64,000 nucleotides of DNA from Enterobacter hormaechei subsp. hoffmannii (lineage in GTDB: Bacteria > Pseudomonadota > Gammaproteobacteria > Enterobacterales > Enterobacteriaceae): NCBI RefSeq assembly GCF_001729745.1, contig NZ_CP017186.1, forward strand, positions 434,001 to 498,000. Direction: 5' to 3'. How positions within the stretch are numbered: the first letter of the stretch is position 1; every line of letters begins with the position of its first letter. The notes under the pieces are model-generated. The model made no database searches and had not been told where the DNA came from. It saw only the letters and a program-made list of their open reading frames with translations. Of the stretch, positions 52,707 to 61,095 are shown in pieces. The translations under genes and the position numbers were made by a program.

Positions 52707-52714
52707 ATTATCTC

Positions 52715-52755
52715 TTCTCCCTCTCCCCTTTGGAGAGAGGGCTGGGGTGAGGGGT
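52715..52755. repeat. CT-rich palindromic repeat, single arm (copy B)
   Basis: CCCTCTCCCCTTTGGAGAGAGGGCTGGGGTGAGGGG-type unit, one arm only, ending at the base before the yjgA stop codon. Same family as 44766-44886. Confidence 0.75.
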
Positions 52756-53307
52756 TTACTCTTCGTTCTCAGACAGCTCGCGCAGATACTGGAAAATCAG
52801 ACGCGCAGACTTCGGCGGCTTATTCCCTTCTTTCTCTTTCTTCGCGTTACGGATCAAAGAACGCAGCTGCTGGCGGTCGGCATTCGGCCACAGGTTCAGC
52901 ACTTCAGGTACCGCGTCATCACCTTGCTCGATCAGACGGTCGCGGATCTGCTCCAGCTTATGGAACAGCGCAACCTGCTGGTTGTGGCGGTTCTTAAGTT
53001 TATCCAGCGCCTGACGGATCGGCTCAACATCGCGCTGACGCAGCAGTTTCCCGATAAGCTGAAGCTGGCGGCGACGCCCTTCTTTCTTGATTTTCTGTGC
53101 CAGTTCAATGGCATCACGCAGATCCTGGTCGAGCGGGATCTTATCCAGCGCGTTCTTACCCAGTTCTACCATTTCTGCGCCAAGCTGTTTTAACTCTTCG
53201 GCGTCACGTTTAATTTCACTTTTACTGACCCAGATGATCTCATCATCTTCGTCTTCGATGTCATCACCGGGAACGTCGTCGAGCCAGTCTTCGGGCTGCT
53301 TAGTCAT
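52756..53307 (-). CDS. yjgA: YjgA (DarP), 50S ribosome-associated assembly factor
   Basis: 183 residues, the E. coli length. Helical, highly charged DUF615 protein: acidic start ([29 protein letters not shown]), then [24 protein letters not shown]. It joins late 50S precursors in E. coli. Divergent from pmbA. Confidence 0.95.
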   Translation of the reverse strand: MTKQPEDWLDDVPGDDIEDEDDEIIWVSKSEIKRDAEELKQLGAEMVELGKNALDKIPLDQDLRDAIELAQKIKKEGRRRQLQLIGKLLRQRDVEPIRQALDKLKNRHNQQVALFHKLEQIRDRLIEQGDDAVPEVLNLWPNADRQQLRSLIRNAKKEKEGNKPPKSARLIFQYLRELSENEE

Positions 53308-53402
53308 GTCAGGCTCCTTAAAAAAAGAGGCTAATGTTACCAGTTAAGACGCGCACTGAAAAACGGTTCTCTGTTAGACTTCACTTAACTCTCTCTTACA
53401 GT

Positions 53403-54755
53403 ATGGCATTTGCGATGAAAGTAACCTCACAAGTTGAAGCGCAGCGTAAGATCCTGGAAGAAGCCGTCTCCACCGCGCTGATGCTCGCTTCAGGTAAATC
53501 AGATGGCGCCGAAGTGGCGGTCAGCAAAACCACCGGTATTAGCGTGAGCACCCGCTATGGCGAAGTGGAGAATGTAGAATTTAATAGCGATGGCGCGCTG
53601 GGGATCACGGTGTATCACCAGAATCGCAAAGGCAGCGCGTCGTCTACCGATCTCAGCCCGGATGCTATCGCCCGTACAGTGCAGGCGGCGCTGGATATCG
53701 CGCGGTACACCTCCCCGGATCCTTACGCTGGCGTGGCTGATAAAGAGCTGCTGGCGTTTGACGCGCCGGATCTCGATCTGTTCCATCCGGCGGAAGTGAC
53801 CCCGGATGAAGCCATTGAGCTGGCCTCGCGCGCCGAGCAGGCGTCTTTGCAGGCTGACAAACGCATCACCAATACCGAAGGCGGCAGCTTTAACAGCCAC
53901 TACGGCATCAAAGTGTTTGGTAACTCCCATGGCATGTTGCAGGGGTACTGCTCAACCCGCCACTCGCTTTCCAGCTGCGTGATCGCCGAAGAGAACGGCG
54001 ATATGGAGCGTGATTACGCGTATACCATTGGCCGCGCGCTGGGGGATTTGCAGTCTCCGGAGTGGGTGGGAAAAGAGTGCGCCGAACGCACGCTGTCACG
54101 CCTCTCGCCGCGTAAACTCTCCACCATGAAAGCCCCGGTCATTTTTGCCAACGAAGTGGCAACCGGTCTGTTTGGTCATCTGGTGGGGGCGATTGCGGGT
54201 GGTTCGGTGTACCGTAAATCGACCTTCCTGCTCGACTCGCTGGGCAAGCAGATCCTGCCGGAATGGTTGACCATCGAAGAGCACCCGCACCTGCTGAAAG
54301 GGCTGGCCTCCACGCCGTTCGACAGCGAAGGCGTGCGCACGGAGCGCCGGGATATCGTTAAAGACGGCATTCTGACCCAGTGGCTGCTGACCAACTACTC
54401 CGCGCGTAAGCTGGGGCTGAAAAGCACCGGGCACGCGGGCGGCATTCATAACTGGCGCATTGCCGGGCAGGGCCTGAATTTTGAACAGATGCTGAAAGAG
54501 ATGGGCACCGGTCTGGTGGTCACCGAGCTGATGGGGCAGGGCGTGAGCGGTATCACCGGCGACTACTCTCGCGGCGCAGCGGGCTTCTGGGTGGAAAACG
54601 GTGAAATTCAGTATCCGGTGAGCGAAATCACCATCGCCGGCAACCTCAAGGACATGTGGCGCAATATTGTTACGGTCGGTAACGATATTGAAACACGCAG
54701 CAATATTCAGTGTGGTTCTGTATTACTGCCGGAGATGAAAATCGCCGGGCAATAA
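53403..54755 (+). CDS. pmbA: PmbA (TldE), partner of the TldD metalloprotease
   Basis: 450 residues from ATG 53403, the E. coli length; an upstream in-frame start was rejected. TldD/PmbA fold. As typical of TldE, it lacks the HExxxH zinc site of TldD. TldD-TldE processes peptide antibiotics such as microcin B17 and degrades CcdA. Conserved end: [17 protein letters not shown]. Confidence 0.96.
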   Translation: MAFAMKVTSQVEAQRKILEEAVSTALMLASGKSDGAEVAVSKTTGISVSTRYGEVENVEFNSDGALGITVYHQNRKGSASSTDLSPDAIARTVQAALDIARYTSPDPYAGVADKELLAFDAPDLDLFHPAEVTPDEAIELASRAEQASLQADKRITNTEGGSFNSHYGIKVFGNSHGMLQGYCSTRHSLSSCVIAEENGDMERDYAYTIGRALGDLQSPEWVGKECAERTLSRLSPRKLSTMKAPVIFANEVATGLFGHLVGAIAGGSVYRKSTFLLDSLGKQILPEWLTIEEHPHLLKGLASTPFDSEGVRTERRDIVKDGILTQWLLTNYSARKLGLKSTGHAGGIHNWRIAGQGLNFEQMLKEMGTGLVVTELMGQGVSGITGDYSRGAAGFWVENGEIQYPVSEITIAGNLKDMWRNIVTVGNDIETRSNIQCGSVLLPEMKIAGQ

Positions 54756-54797
54756 TCCCCGTAAAAGCGTGATTTATAATAAAAAAGGAAGTGAGCA

Positions 54798-55184
54798 ATG
54801 CGTAAACACCTGTTAGCGATCGTCGCGGCTTCAACGCTGGTTCTTGGCTCATCTGCGTTTGCTGCCGATCTTGAAGACAACATGGACATCCTCAGTCAAA
54901 ACCTGAAGGTGGTGCAGAAAACCGACGATGCGGCGGAGATGAAAGACGCACTGACTAAAATGCGTGAAGCGGCGCTGGATGCGCAAAAAGCGACGCCGCC
55001 GAAGCTGGAAAGCAAAGCGGCGGACAGCGCCGAGATGAAAGACTACCGCCACGGTTTTGACGTGCTGGTCGGCCAGATCGACGGCGCGCTGAAGCTGGCT
55101 AACGAAGGCAAAGTGAAGGAAGCCCAGGCGGCAGCCGACCAGTTTGCGGCGACCCGCAACGCGTATCACAAAAAGTATCGTTGA
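54798..55184 (+). CDS. cybC: Cytochrome b562
   Basis: 128 residues. Signal peptide of 22 residues (ending SAFA), then a 106-residue four-helix bundle. Heme ligands are Met7 of the mature protein ([10 protein letters not shown]) and His102 in [11 protein letters not shown]. Soluble periplasmic electron carrier with non-covalent heme. Own ribosome site AAAGGAAGTGAG; terminator follows. Confidence 0.97.
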   Translation: MRKHLLAIVAASTLVLGSSAFAADLEDNMDILSQNLKVVQKTDDAAEMKDALTKMREAALDAQKATPPKLESKAADSAEMKDYRHGFDVLVGQIDGALKLANEGKVKEAQAAADQFAATRNAYHKKYR

Positions 55185-55193
55185 TAGTCTGGA

Positions 55194-55223
55194 TGAGCGG
55201 GGCGCGTTAAGCATCCCCGCTCA
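55194..55223 (+). terminator. Terminator of cybC
   Basis: TGAGCGGGG (55194-55202) pairs with CCCCGCTCA (55215-55223), nine perfect pairs, ten bases after the stop; followed by CACTCTTCT. Confidence 0.7.
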
Positions 55224-55512
55224 CACTCTTCTCCCTCCCCATAAGAAAACCTTATCCACGTCACATTTCTACGAGCCTGCTCGTAATCTTTTCCACTCCG
55301 CTTACCTGTTTAGTGCCGCGTAATAGCGTGATATTCATCACGTAAATCCAGCGATTAATCCAGATTCACCGCATTTATGTGGCACAGATCACTGCCGCGG
55401 CTCGCCTTTCCACTTCGAAGTGGAAAACAACTCGCTACAAACAACGCCCCCTCGACGTTAGTTTTATTCCAGAGCCATTAACGGGGTAAGACGAGTGATT
55501 AACGGAGCGGTA
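55224..55512 (+). promoter_or_regulatory. Control region of the PRD/DUF431x cassette
   Basis: About 290 bases, rich in dyads: TACGAGC-CT-GCTCGTA (55270-55285), CGTGAT-ATTC-ATCACG (55327-55342) and a 20-base perfect palindrome (55407-55426, listed separately). A promoter must lie here, but no clear hexamer pair was found. A GG/GC motif at 55380-55396 has spacing 11 and so is not a proper sigma-54 site. Confidence 0.55.
55407..55426. promoter_or_regulatory. 20-base perfect palindrome, candidate activator site
   Basis: TTTCCACTTCGAAGTGGAAA, 86 bases before the first cassette start. Could be the binding site of the PRD regulator at 62252, or, in RNA, a hairpin. Unproven. Confidence 0.5.
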
Positions 55513-55833
55513 ATGAACGACGTTGGGGAACAGGCGGTGCAAACAGAACAGCTCGCGAACACCATGCTTCAGCAGGTCTACGCCCTGCTGGCCCGGCACA
55601 ACATCATCCCCAACGCGGTACAGGAGCAGATGCTGACCTCCCACGTTCGCGCAATGGCGCACCGGTCTGTGACCGGCGAGCCGCTGCCGGAGGTTGAAGC
55701 AGAGCTGTTCGACGAAATTTCACCAGATTCAATGCAACTTGCCCGTGAAGTGGTAGCGCAGTTTGGCAATCTTCCTGATGAGGAAGCCTGGCTGCTCTCC
55801 GTTCACTTCGAAGTCGCGAAAGACAACCTTTAA
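55513..55833 (+). CDS. Stand-alone PRD-domain protein (EF_0829/AHA_3910-type)
   Basis: 106 residues from ATG 55513, with GGAG five bases before; an in-frame GTG at 55495 is less likely. The protein is a single PTS-regulation domain without DNA- or RNA-binding part: LTSHVRAMAHRS (His44, His50) and DEEAWLLSVHFEVAK (His98) match the phosphorylatable histidine positions of BglG-type PRDs. It may tune the PRD regulator downstream or the transport proteins by phosphate transfer. First gene of the cassette; the next start is ten bases on. Confidence 0.82.
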   Translation: MNDVGEQAVQTEQLANTMLQQVYALLARHNIIPNAVQEQMLTSHVRAMAHRSVTGEPLPEVEAELFDEISPDSMQLAREVVAQFGNLPDEEAWLLSVHFEVAKDNL

Positions 55834-55843
55834 GGAGCAACAC

Positions 55844-56206
55844 ATGGAACAGATTACAGTCGTGATTGGCGATCGCCTGGGTAAAGGTCAGAAAGTGGCT
55901 GCGGGTGTGGAAAAAGCCGGCGGACGCGCGGTTGTCGTACCGGGCATGGCAGCGGATATGAAGCTCGGTGACGTGATGAAAGCAGAAAACGCCACCTTCG
56001 GGATCTCGTTCTGCGGCAGCGGCGGCGCGGGTGCCATCACCGCCCAGACCAAATACGGCTACAAGGCCAAATACGGCATGCGCTCCGTGGATGAGGGGGT
56101 GACCGCTATCAACGAAGGCTGCAACGTGCTGGGCTTTGGCTTTATGGATAAAGAAGAGCTGGGCGAGCGTCTGGTACAGGCGTGGCAGAAGAAATACGGC
56201 GCGTAA
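55844..56206 (+). CDS. SFCGS-motif glycine-rich protein (EF_0830/AHA_3911-type)
   Basis: 120 residues from ATG 55844 after AAGGAG. Soluble, small alpha/beta protein: MEQITVVIGDRLGKGQ, then GISFCGSGGAGAIT with Cys57, then KYGMRSVDEGVTAINEGCNVLGFGF. No established function. The Cys in a Gly/Ser loop after a strand resembles the phospho-cysteine loop of PTS EIIB proteins; that is speculation. Always seen with the neighbours in this cassette type. Confidence 0.8.
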   Translation: MEQITVVIGDRLGKGQKVAAGVEKAGGRAVVVPGMAADMKLGDVMKAENATFGISFCGSGGAGAITAQTKYGYKAKYGMRSVDEGVTAINEGCNVLGFGFMDKEELGERLVQAWQKKYGA

Positions 56207-56208
56207 GC

Positions 56209-56508
56209 ATGAAAGAACAGTTCACGACCACGGTGAGAGTGAAGGGGAAGGGCGACGCCAAAGCGCGCGCCTTTGCCGACGCCCTCAACCACGTACAGGC
56301 CGCGGTGATGAAAGCCTCACCGCATATCTTACTGCGTATTGAGCCACAGGATGTGCAGGTTGTTCAGGCGCAAGAAGCGGTGCGAAAAGAAGCGTTTTTG
56401 TTCTTCTTTCTGCGTCGGGAAAGACGCACCTACAGCGTGGAGCTGGATGTGACCGTCAACGTGACCGCCATCAATCTCGACCAGGTGGATTTCGTCACGC
56501 AACGCTGA
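56209..56508 (+). CDS. DUF4312 family protein (EF_0831/AHA_3912-type)
   Basis: 99 residues from ATG 56209, two bases after the previous stop. MKEQFTTTVRVKGKGDAKARAFADALNHVQAAV, then YSVELDVTVNVTAINLDQVDFV: a small predicted alpha/beta protein without membrane segments. Function unknown; probably a cytoplasmic partner of the two membrane proteins that follow. Confidence 0.8.
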   Translation: MKEQFTTTVRVKGKGDAKARAFADALNHVQAAVMKASPHILLRIEPQDVQVVQAQEAVRKEAFLFFFLRRERRTYSVELDVTVNVTAINLDQVDFVTQR

Positions 56509-56530
56509 TTATTCATAAAAGGGCAGACTG

Positions 56531-57307
56531 ATGTTCTTAATTATATTAATAAAATCGCTCATCATTGGCGGCCTGGTTGGCGTCGGTGTTGGAGCCGGGG
56601 CTGCACGCATGTTTCATGCGCCTACCACTCAGGGTATGGGCGCGTTTCGTACATTGGGGGAACTGAACTCCTGTGAAGGGGATCCGGCGTCCCACTTCTC
56701 CTTTGGGTTAGGTTTCTTCTTTAACGCCTGGGCCTCTTCCGTGGCCGCAGGTGCCTTCACACAGGACGTTGACCACCGCATCATCCCGAACTGGGGTGCT
56801 GCTGCACTGATGATCAAAAACCGTAACGTCGGTGAAACGCTGCATGACCCGCGCAAAATGGCGATTGCCTGCGGCATTATCGGCATGATTGTCGTGACCT
56901 TCCTTAACCTGACCGCCTCCTCCGTTCCGGCTGCGCTTCAGGTCACCGCCGTGAAGGTGCTGGTGCCTGCCGCGAACCTGCTGGTCAACACCGTGATGCC
57001 GGTGATCTTCTGGCTGGCAGCCATCGACGCGGGTAAAAAATCGGGCTTCTGGGCCACCATCTTTGGCGGCGCAGCGCAACTGATCATGGGTAACGCCGTG
57101 CCGGGTCTGGTGCTGGGGATCCTGATCGGTAAAGGCGTGGAAGAGAGCGGCTGGAACCACGTCACCAAAGTGATGATGGCGGCGATCGTCCTGCTGTTTG
57201 TGCTGAGCGGCTTCTTCCGCGGCTTCGACATGAAGATGATCGAATCCTTCCATCTGACCGTGCCGAACTGGCTCGACATGATCCACAACTCGCTCAGCGG
57301 TAAATAA
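56531..57307 (+). CDS. DUF4311 membrane protein (EF_0832/AHA_3913-type)
   Basis: 258 residues with about six to seven hydrophobic segments (MFLIILIKSLIIGGLVGVGVGAGAA; MAIACGIIGMIVVTFLNL; LLVNTVMPVIFWLAAI; VMMAAIVLLFVLSGFF). Conserved polar loop LGELNSCEGDPASHFSFGLGFFFNAWAS near residues 42-70. Presumed transporter subunit in the inner membrane together with DUF4310; no function is established. Confidence 0.82.
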   Translation: MFLIILIKSLIIGGLVGVGVGAGAARMFHAPTTQGMGAFRTLGELNSCEGDPASHFSFGLGFFFNAWASSVAAGAFTQDVDHRIIPNWGAAALMIKNRNVGETLHDPRKMAIACGIIGMIVVTFLNLTASSVPAALQVTAVKVLVPAANLLVNTVMPVIFWLAAIDAGKKSGFWATIFGGAAQLIMGNAVPGLVLGILIGKGVEESGWNHVTKVMMAAIVLLFVLSGFFRGFDMKMIESFHLTVPNWLDMIHNSLSGK

Positions 57308-57320
57308 CAGGAGCCTCTAA

Positions 57321-57962
57321 ATGGAACAGAATAAAGGTTTTTGGTATGCCGACTGGTCGTTCCCGATCTTCGTTGGCCTGCTCTCCTCCGGCGTCTTCGC
57401 CGGGACGCACATGTACTACCTCTACGGTATCGGCGCGTTTAACGAAGTGGCCTTCGTGGCGATGCTGAAAGCGGGAATCGATACCGGCGTTTACGGCGCG
57501 GTGGCGGCGTTCGGCGCAAGCTTCCTGTTCGCCCGTATCATCGAAGGGTCGCTGGTCGGGATTCTCGACATCGGCGGGGCGATCCAGACCGGCGTGGGCC
57601 TCGGCGTACCGGCGCTGCTGCTAGGCGCGGGGATCATGTTCCCGGTGACCAACTTTATTGCCTCGCTGATTACCGGCCTGGTGATTGGTCTGGCGATTGG
57701 CTACGTCATCATCCTGGCGCGTAAGTTCACCATCAACCAGAGTAACTCCACCTACGGTGCAGACGTGATGATGGGCGCGGGTAACGCCTCCGGCCGCTTC
57801 CTCGGGCCGTTGATTATCCTCAGCGCCATGACCGCCTCCATTCCAATCGGCGTCGGTTCCCTGGTGGGCGCGCTGCTGTTCTACATCTGGCAGAAGCCGA
57901 TTACCGGTGGCGCCATCCTCGGCGCAATGATTTTGGGCTGGCTGTTCCCGGTCGCCCTTTAA
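57321..57962 (+). CDS. DUF4310 membrane protein (EF_0833/AHA_3914-type)
   Basis: 213 residues, about six hydrophobic segments (FPIFVGLLSSGVFAGTHMYYLYG; LGVPALLLGAGIMFPVTNFIASLITGLVIGLAIGYVIIL; GAILGAMILGWLFPVAL). Glycine-rich membrane part similar in texture to PTS or sodium-linked permeases, but no recognised permease signature. Second presumed membrane subunit; follows DUF4311 by 13 bases with AGGAG. Confidence 0.82.
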   Translation: MEQNKGFWYADWSFPIFVGLLSSGVFAGTHMYYLYGIGAFNEVAFVAMLKAGIDTGVYGAVAAFGASFLFARIIEGSLVGILDIGGAIQTGVGLGVPALLLGAGIMFPVTNFIASLITGLVIGLAIGYVIILARKFTINQSNSTYGADVMMGAGNASGRFLGPLIILSAMTASIPIGVGSLVGALLFYIWQKPITGGAILGAMILGWLFPVAL

Positions 57963-58004
57963 TACCTGCGGGCGCTTCGGTGCCCGCCTTATCAGGAGAA
58001 CCCC

Positions 58005-59138
58005 ATGTTTGATCTACTCCTGCGCCGTGCGCGCCTCGCCGACGATACCCTGACCGATATCGCCATTCAGGACGGGAAGATCGCCGCGACAGGCCAAATT
58101 GACGCTCCCGCTCGTAAAACGGTTGAGCTTAACGGTGACGTGTTCGTCAGCGCGGGCTGGATTGACTCCCACGTCCACTGCTACCCGAACTCCCCGATCT
58201 ACCACGACGAGCCGGACAGCGTGGGCATTGCCACCGGCGTCACCACCGTGGTGGACGCGGGCAGTACCGGGGCCGACGACGTGGATGATTTTTACGCCAT
58301 CACCCGCAAAGCATCCACCGAGGTGTTTGCCCTGCTGAACATCTCCCGCGTGGGGCTGATTGCCCAGAACGAGCTGGCCAATATGGCCAATATTGATGCT
58401 GATGCGGTGAAGCAGGCGGTGACGCGCTACCCGGATTTTATCGTCGGCCTGAAGGCGCGCATGAGCAGCAGCGTGGTCGGTGAAAACGGCATTACCCCGC
58501 TGGAGCGCGCGAAAGCGATTCAAAAAGAGAATGGCGACCTGCCGCTGATGGTGCACATCGGCAACAACCCGCCGAACCTTGATGAGATTGCCGAGCTGTT
58601 AAGCTCCGGCGACATCATTACCCACTGCTACAACGGCAAGCCCAACCGCATTCTGACGCCCTCCGGCGAGCTGCGCGCCTCCATTACGTCTGCGCTGAAG
58701 CGCGGCGTGCGTCTGGACGTCGGCCACGGCACGGCGAGCTTCAGCTTTGAGGTGGCGAAACGCGCCATCGCGATGGGCATTCTGCCGCACACCATCAGCT
58801 CGGATATCTACTGCCGCAACCGCATCAACGGCCCGGTCGGCTCGCTGGCCAGCGTGATGTCGAAATTCCTCGCCATCGGCATGTCATTGCCGCAGGTGAT
58901 TGACTGCGTCACCGCCAACGCCGCAGACGGCCTGCGCCTGACGCGCAAAGGCCGCATTCAGCCTGGTCTCGACGCTGATCTGACGCTGTTCACCCTCAAA
59001 CGCCAGCCGACGGTGCTGACGGATGCTGAAAACGACAGCCTGCAGGCTGAACACATTCTGGTGCCGCTTGCCGCGATCCGCGCGGGCAAGGGCTACATGA
59101 CCGAACAAGGGAGCACGGAACATGCCTTCGATTTATGA
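58005..59138 (+). CDS. Amidohydrolase / deacetylase (EF_0837/AHA_3915-type)
   Basis: 377 residues. Dihydroorotase-like metal-dependent hydrolase: N-terminal beta part, then DSHVHCYP (His56, His58), a candidate carboxylated Lys in FIVGLKARMS near residue 150, further metal histidines in MVHIGNNPP and IITHCYNG, and an aspartate region late in the barrel. The context (amino-acid-sugar lyase next) suggests it removes an N-acyl group from the substrate; this is inference. Its end overlaps the next gene by 17 bases. Confidence 0.87.
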   Translation: MFDLLLRRARLADDTLTDIAIQDGKIAATGQIDAPARKTVELNGDVFVSAGWIDSHVHCYPNSPIYHDEPDSVGIATGVTTVVDAGSTGADDVDDFYAITRKASTEVFALLNISRVGLIAQNELANMANIDADAVKQAVTRYPDFIVGLKARMSSSVVGENGITPLERAKAIQKENGDLPLMVHIGNNPPNLDEIAELLSSGDIITHCYNGKPNRILTPSGELRASITSALKRGVRLDVGHGTASFSFEVAKRAIAMGILPHTISSDIYCRNRINGPVGSLASVMSKFLAIGMSLPQVIDCVTANAADGLRLTRKGRIQPGLDADLTLFTLKRQPTVLTDAENDSLQAEHILVPLAAIRAGKGYMTEQGSTEHAFDL

Positions 59139-60240
59139 GAAGTACAACTTAAAGCAGGTTATCAACACCTCTGGCCGCATGACGGCGCTGGGTGTCTCCA
59201 CGCCGCGCCCGGAAGTGGTGCAGGCGGCGATGGACGGCATGAATCACTACTTTGAGATAAAGGATCTGGTCAATAAAACCGGCGAATACATCGCGAAGCT
59301 GCTGGAGGTGGAAGGCGCAACGGTGGTCTCCTGCGCGTCGGCGGGCATTGCCCAGTCCGTGGCGGCGGTACTGGTGAAAGACAGCGACTGGCTGCTGGAA
59401 AACCTGCACGTCACACCGATTGAGAACAACGAGATCGTCCTGCCGAAAGGCCACAACGTTAACTTTGGCGCGCCGGTAGGCACCATGGTAGCGCTGGGTG
59501 GCGGCAGGCTGGTGGAAGCGGGCTACGCCAACGAATGCTCTGCCGATCAGCTGGCGGCAGCGATCACCCCGCGTACAGCGGCTATCCTCTACATTAAATC
59601 GCACCACTGCGTACAGAAAAGCATGCTCAGCGTCGAGCAGGCGGCGGTGGTGGCGCGTAAACACGACCTGCCGCTGATCGTTGATGCCGCGGCGGAAGAA
59701 GATCTGCATACCTATTACCGATCCGGCGCCGATCTGGTGATCTACAGCGGCGCGAAGGCGATTGAAGGGCCAACCAGCGGCCTGGTGATCGGCAAAACCC
59801 AGTACGTTGAGTGGGTGAAGCGCCAGACGGCGGGCATTGGCCGCGCGATGAAGGTGGGCAAAGAGGGGATCCTCGGCCTGACCTGCGCCATCGAACACTA
59901 CCTGACGGCCACCAGGGAGAGCGGGGCCGAGATGGTGGCGAAGATGACGCCGTTTATTGACGCGCTCAACACCCTGAACGGCGTCACCGCCCGCGTGGTC
60001 TGGGACAGCGCGGGTCGCGATATCGCGCGCACCGAGATTAAGTTTGACGAAGCGACCACCGGCGTCGGCACCGGTGACCTGGTGAACGCGCTCAAGCAGG
60101 GCGAATACGCCATTTACTTCCGTGGCTATAAAGCTAACGAAGGGATTATCGAAGCGGATGTGCGCAGCGTGAATGCTGATCAGCTGAACATCGTGTACCG
60201 CCGTATTAGCGAAGTATTAGGACAGGAGAAAAAAGCATGA
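59122..60240 (+). CDS. DgaE-family PLP-dependent ammonia-lyase
   Basis: 372 residues. SelA-like fold-type I enzyme; the Schiff-base lysine is Lys212 in IYSGAKAIEGPTSG, with upstream VDAAAEEDL as the PLP-ring-binding stretch. In Salmonella, DgaE eliminates ammonia from D-glucosaminate-6-phosphate to give 2-keto-3-deoxygluconate-6-phosphate. The same reaction, or one on a close analogue, is likely here because a KDGP aldolase gene overlaps its stop by four bases. Confidence 0.88.
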   Translation: MPSIYEKYNLKQVINTSGRMTALGVSTPRPEVVQAAMDGMNHYFEIKDLVNKTGEYIAKLLEVEGATVVSCASAGIAQSVAAVLVKDSDWLLENLHVTPIENNEIVLPKGHNVNFGAPVGTMVALGGGRLVEAGYANECSADQLAAAITPRTAAILYIKSHHCVQKSMLSVEQAAVVARKHDLPLIVDAAAEEDLHTYYRSGADLVIYSGAKAIEGPTSGLVIGKTQYVEWVKRQTAGIGRAMKVGKEGILGLTCAIEHYLTATRESGAEMVAKMTPFIDALNTLNGVTARVVWDSAGRDIARTEIKFDEATTGVGTGDLVNALKQGEYAIYFRGYKANEGIIEADVRSVNADQLNIVYRRISEVLGQEKKA

Positions 60241-60977
60241 AACTGACCCCCAACTTTTACCGTGACCGCGTCTGCCTGAACGTGCTGGCAGGATCGAAAG
60301 CCAACGCCAGCGCCATTTACGAGGCGGCGGAAGGTCATGTGCTGGTGGGTGTGCTCTCCAAAAATTACCCCGACGTGGCGAGCGCCGTCGCGGATATGCG
60401 CGAGTACGCGGCACTGATTGATAACGCGCTATCTGTGGGGCTGGGCGCAGGCGATCCGAACCAGTCGGCGATGGTGAGTGAAATCTCCCGCCAGGTACAG
60501 CCGCAGCACGTCAATCAGGTCTTTACCGGCGTGGCCGCCAGCCGCGCGCTGCTGGGGCAGAATGAGTCCGTGGTCAACGGCCTGGTCTCCCCGACCGGCA
60601 CCGTCGGCATGGTTAAAATTTCCACCGGCCCGCTGAGCAGCAACGCGCCGGACGGCATTGTGCCGGTTGAAACCGCTATCGCCCTGCTGAAAGATTTCGG
60701 CGGAAGCTCAATCAAGTACTTCCCGATGGGCGGCCTCAAGTGCCGTGACGAGTATAAAGCGGTGGCGGAAGCCTGCGCCCGTCACGACTTCTGGCTGGAG
60801 CCGACCGGGGGAATCGATCTGGAGAACTTTGAGGAGATCCTGCAGATCGCCCTGGACGCGGGCGTGAGCAAAATCATCCCGCATATCTACAGCTCGATTA
60901 TCGACAAAGCCAGCGGCGACACGCGTCCGGAAGATGTGCGTACGCTGCTGGCGATGACGAAGAAGCTGGTGAAGTAG
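60237..60977 (+). CDS. DgaF-family KDGP aldolase
   Basis: 246 residues. PF07071-type TIM-barrel aldolase (EF_0839-type): MKLTPNFYRDRVCLNVLAGS, then a candidate Schiff-base lysine in SSIKYFPMGGLKC near residues 160-172 and EPTGGIDL after it. Splits 2-keto-3-deoxy-6-phosphogluconate to pyruvate and glyceraldehyde-3-phosphate. Last gene of the compact cassette; a CT-rich palindrome pair follows within ten bases of its stop. Confidence 0.9.
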   Translation: MKLTPNFYRDRVCLNVLAGSKANASAIYEAAEGHVLVGVLSKNYPDVASAVADMREYAALIDNALSVGLGAGDPNQSAMVSEISRQVQPQHVNQVFTGVAASRALLGQNESVVNGLVSPTGTVGMVKISTGPLSSNAPDGIVPVETAIALLKDFGGSSIKYFPMGGLKCRDEYKAVAEACARHDFWLEPTGGIDLENFEEILQIALDAGVSKIIPHIYSSIIDKASGDTRPEDVRTLLAMTKKLVK

Positions 60978-60984
60978 AACCTGC

Positions 60985-61067
60985 CCTTCACCCAGCCCTC
61001 TCCCCAAAGGGGAGAGGGTGTAATCGTCCCCTCTCCCCTTTGGGGAGAGGGTTAGGGTGAGGGGAAA
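60985..61067. repeat. CT-rich palindromic repeat pair (copy C)
   Basis: Left arm TTCACCCAGCCCTCTCCCC..., right arm ...GAGAGGGTTAGGGTGAGGGG, each with the CCCTCTCCCC/GGGGAGAGGG hairpin, joined by about 12 bases. Separates the aldolase and lactonase genes and may weaken read-through. Confidence 0.8.
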
Positions 61068-61095
61068 CACACCGCACACACCCGAAGGAGCCACC

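Noticed and set aside
55380..55396. Possible sigma-54 promoter (TGGCAC...CTGC) before the cassette
   Set aside because: The GG to GC distance is 11 instead of the strict 10, and the adjacent regulator is a BglG-type PRD protein without an AAA+ sigma-54 activator domain.
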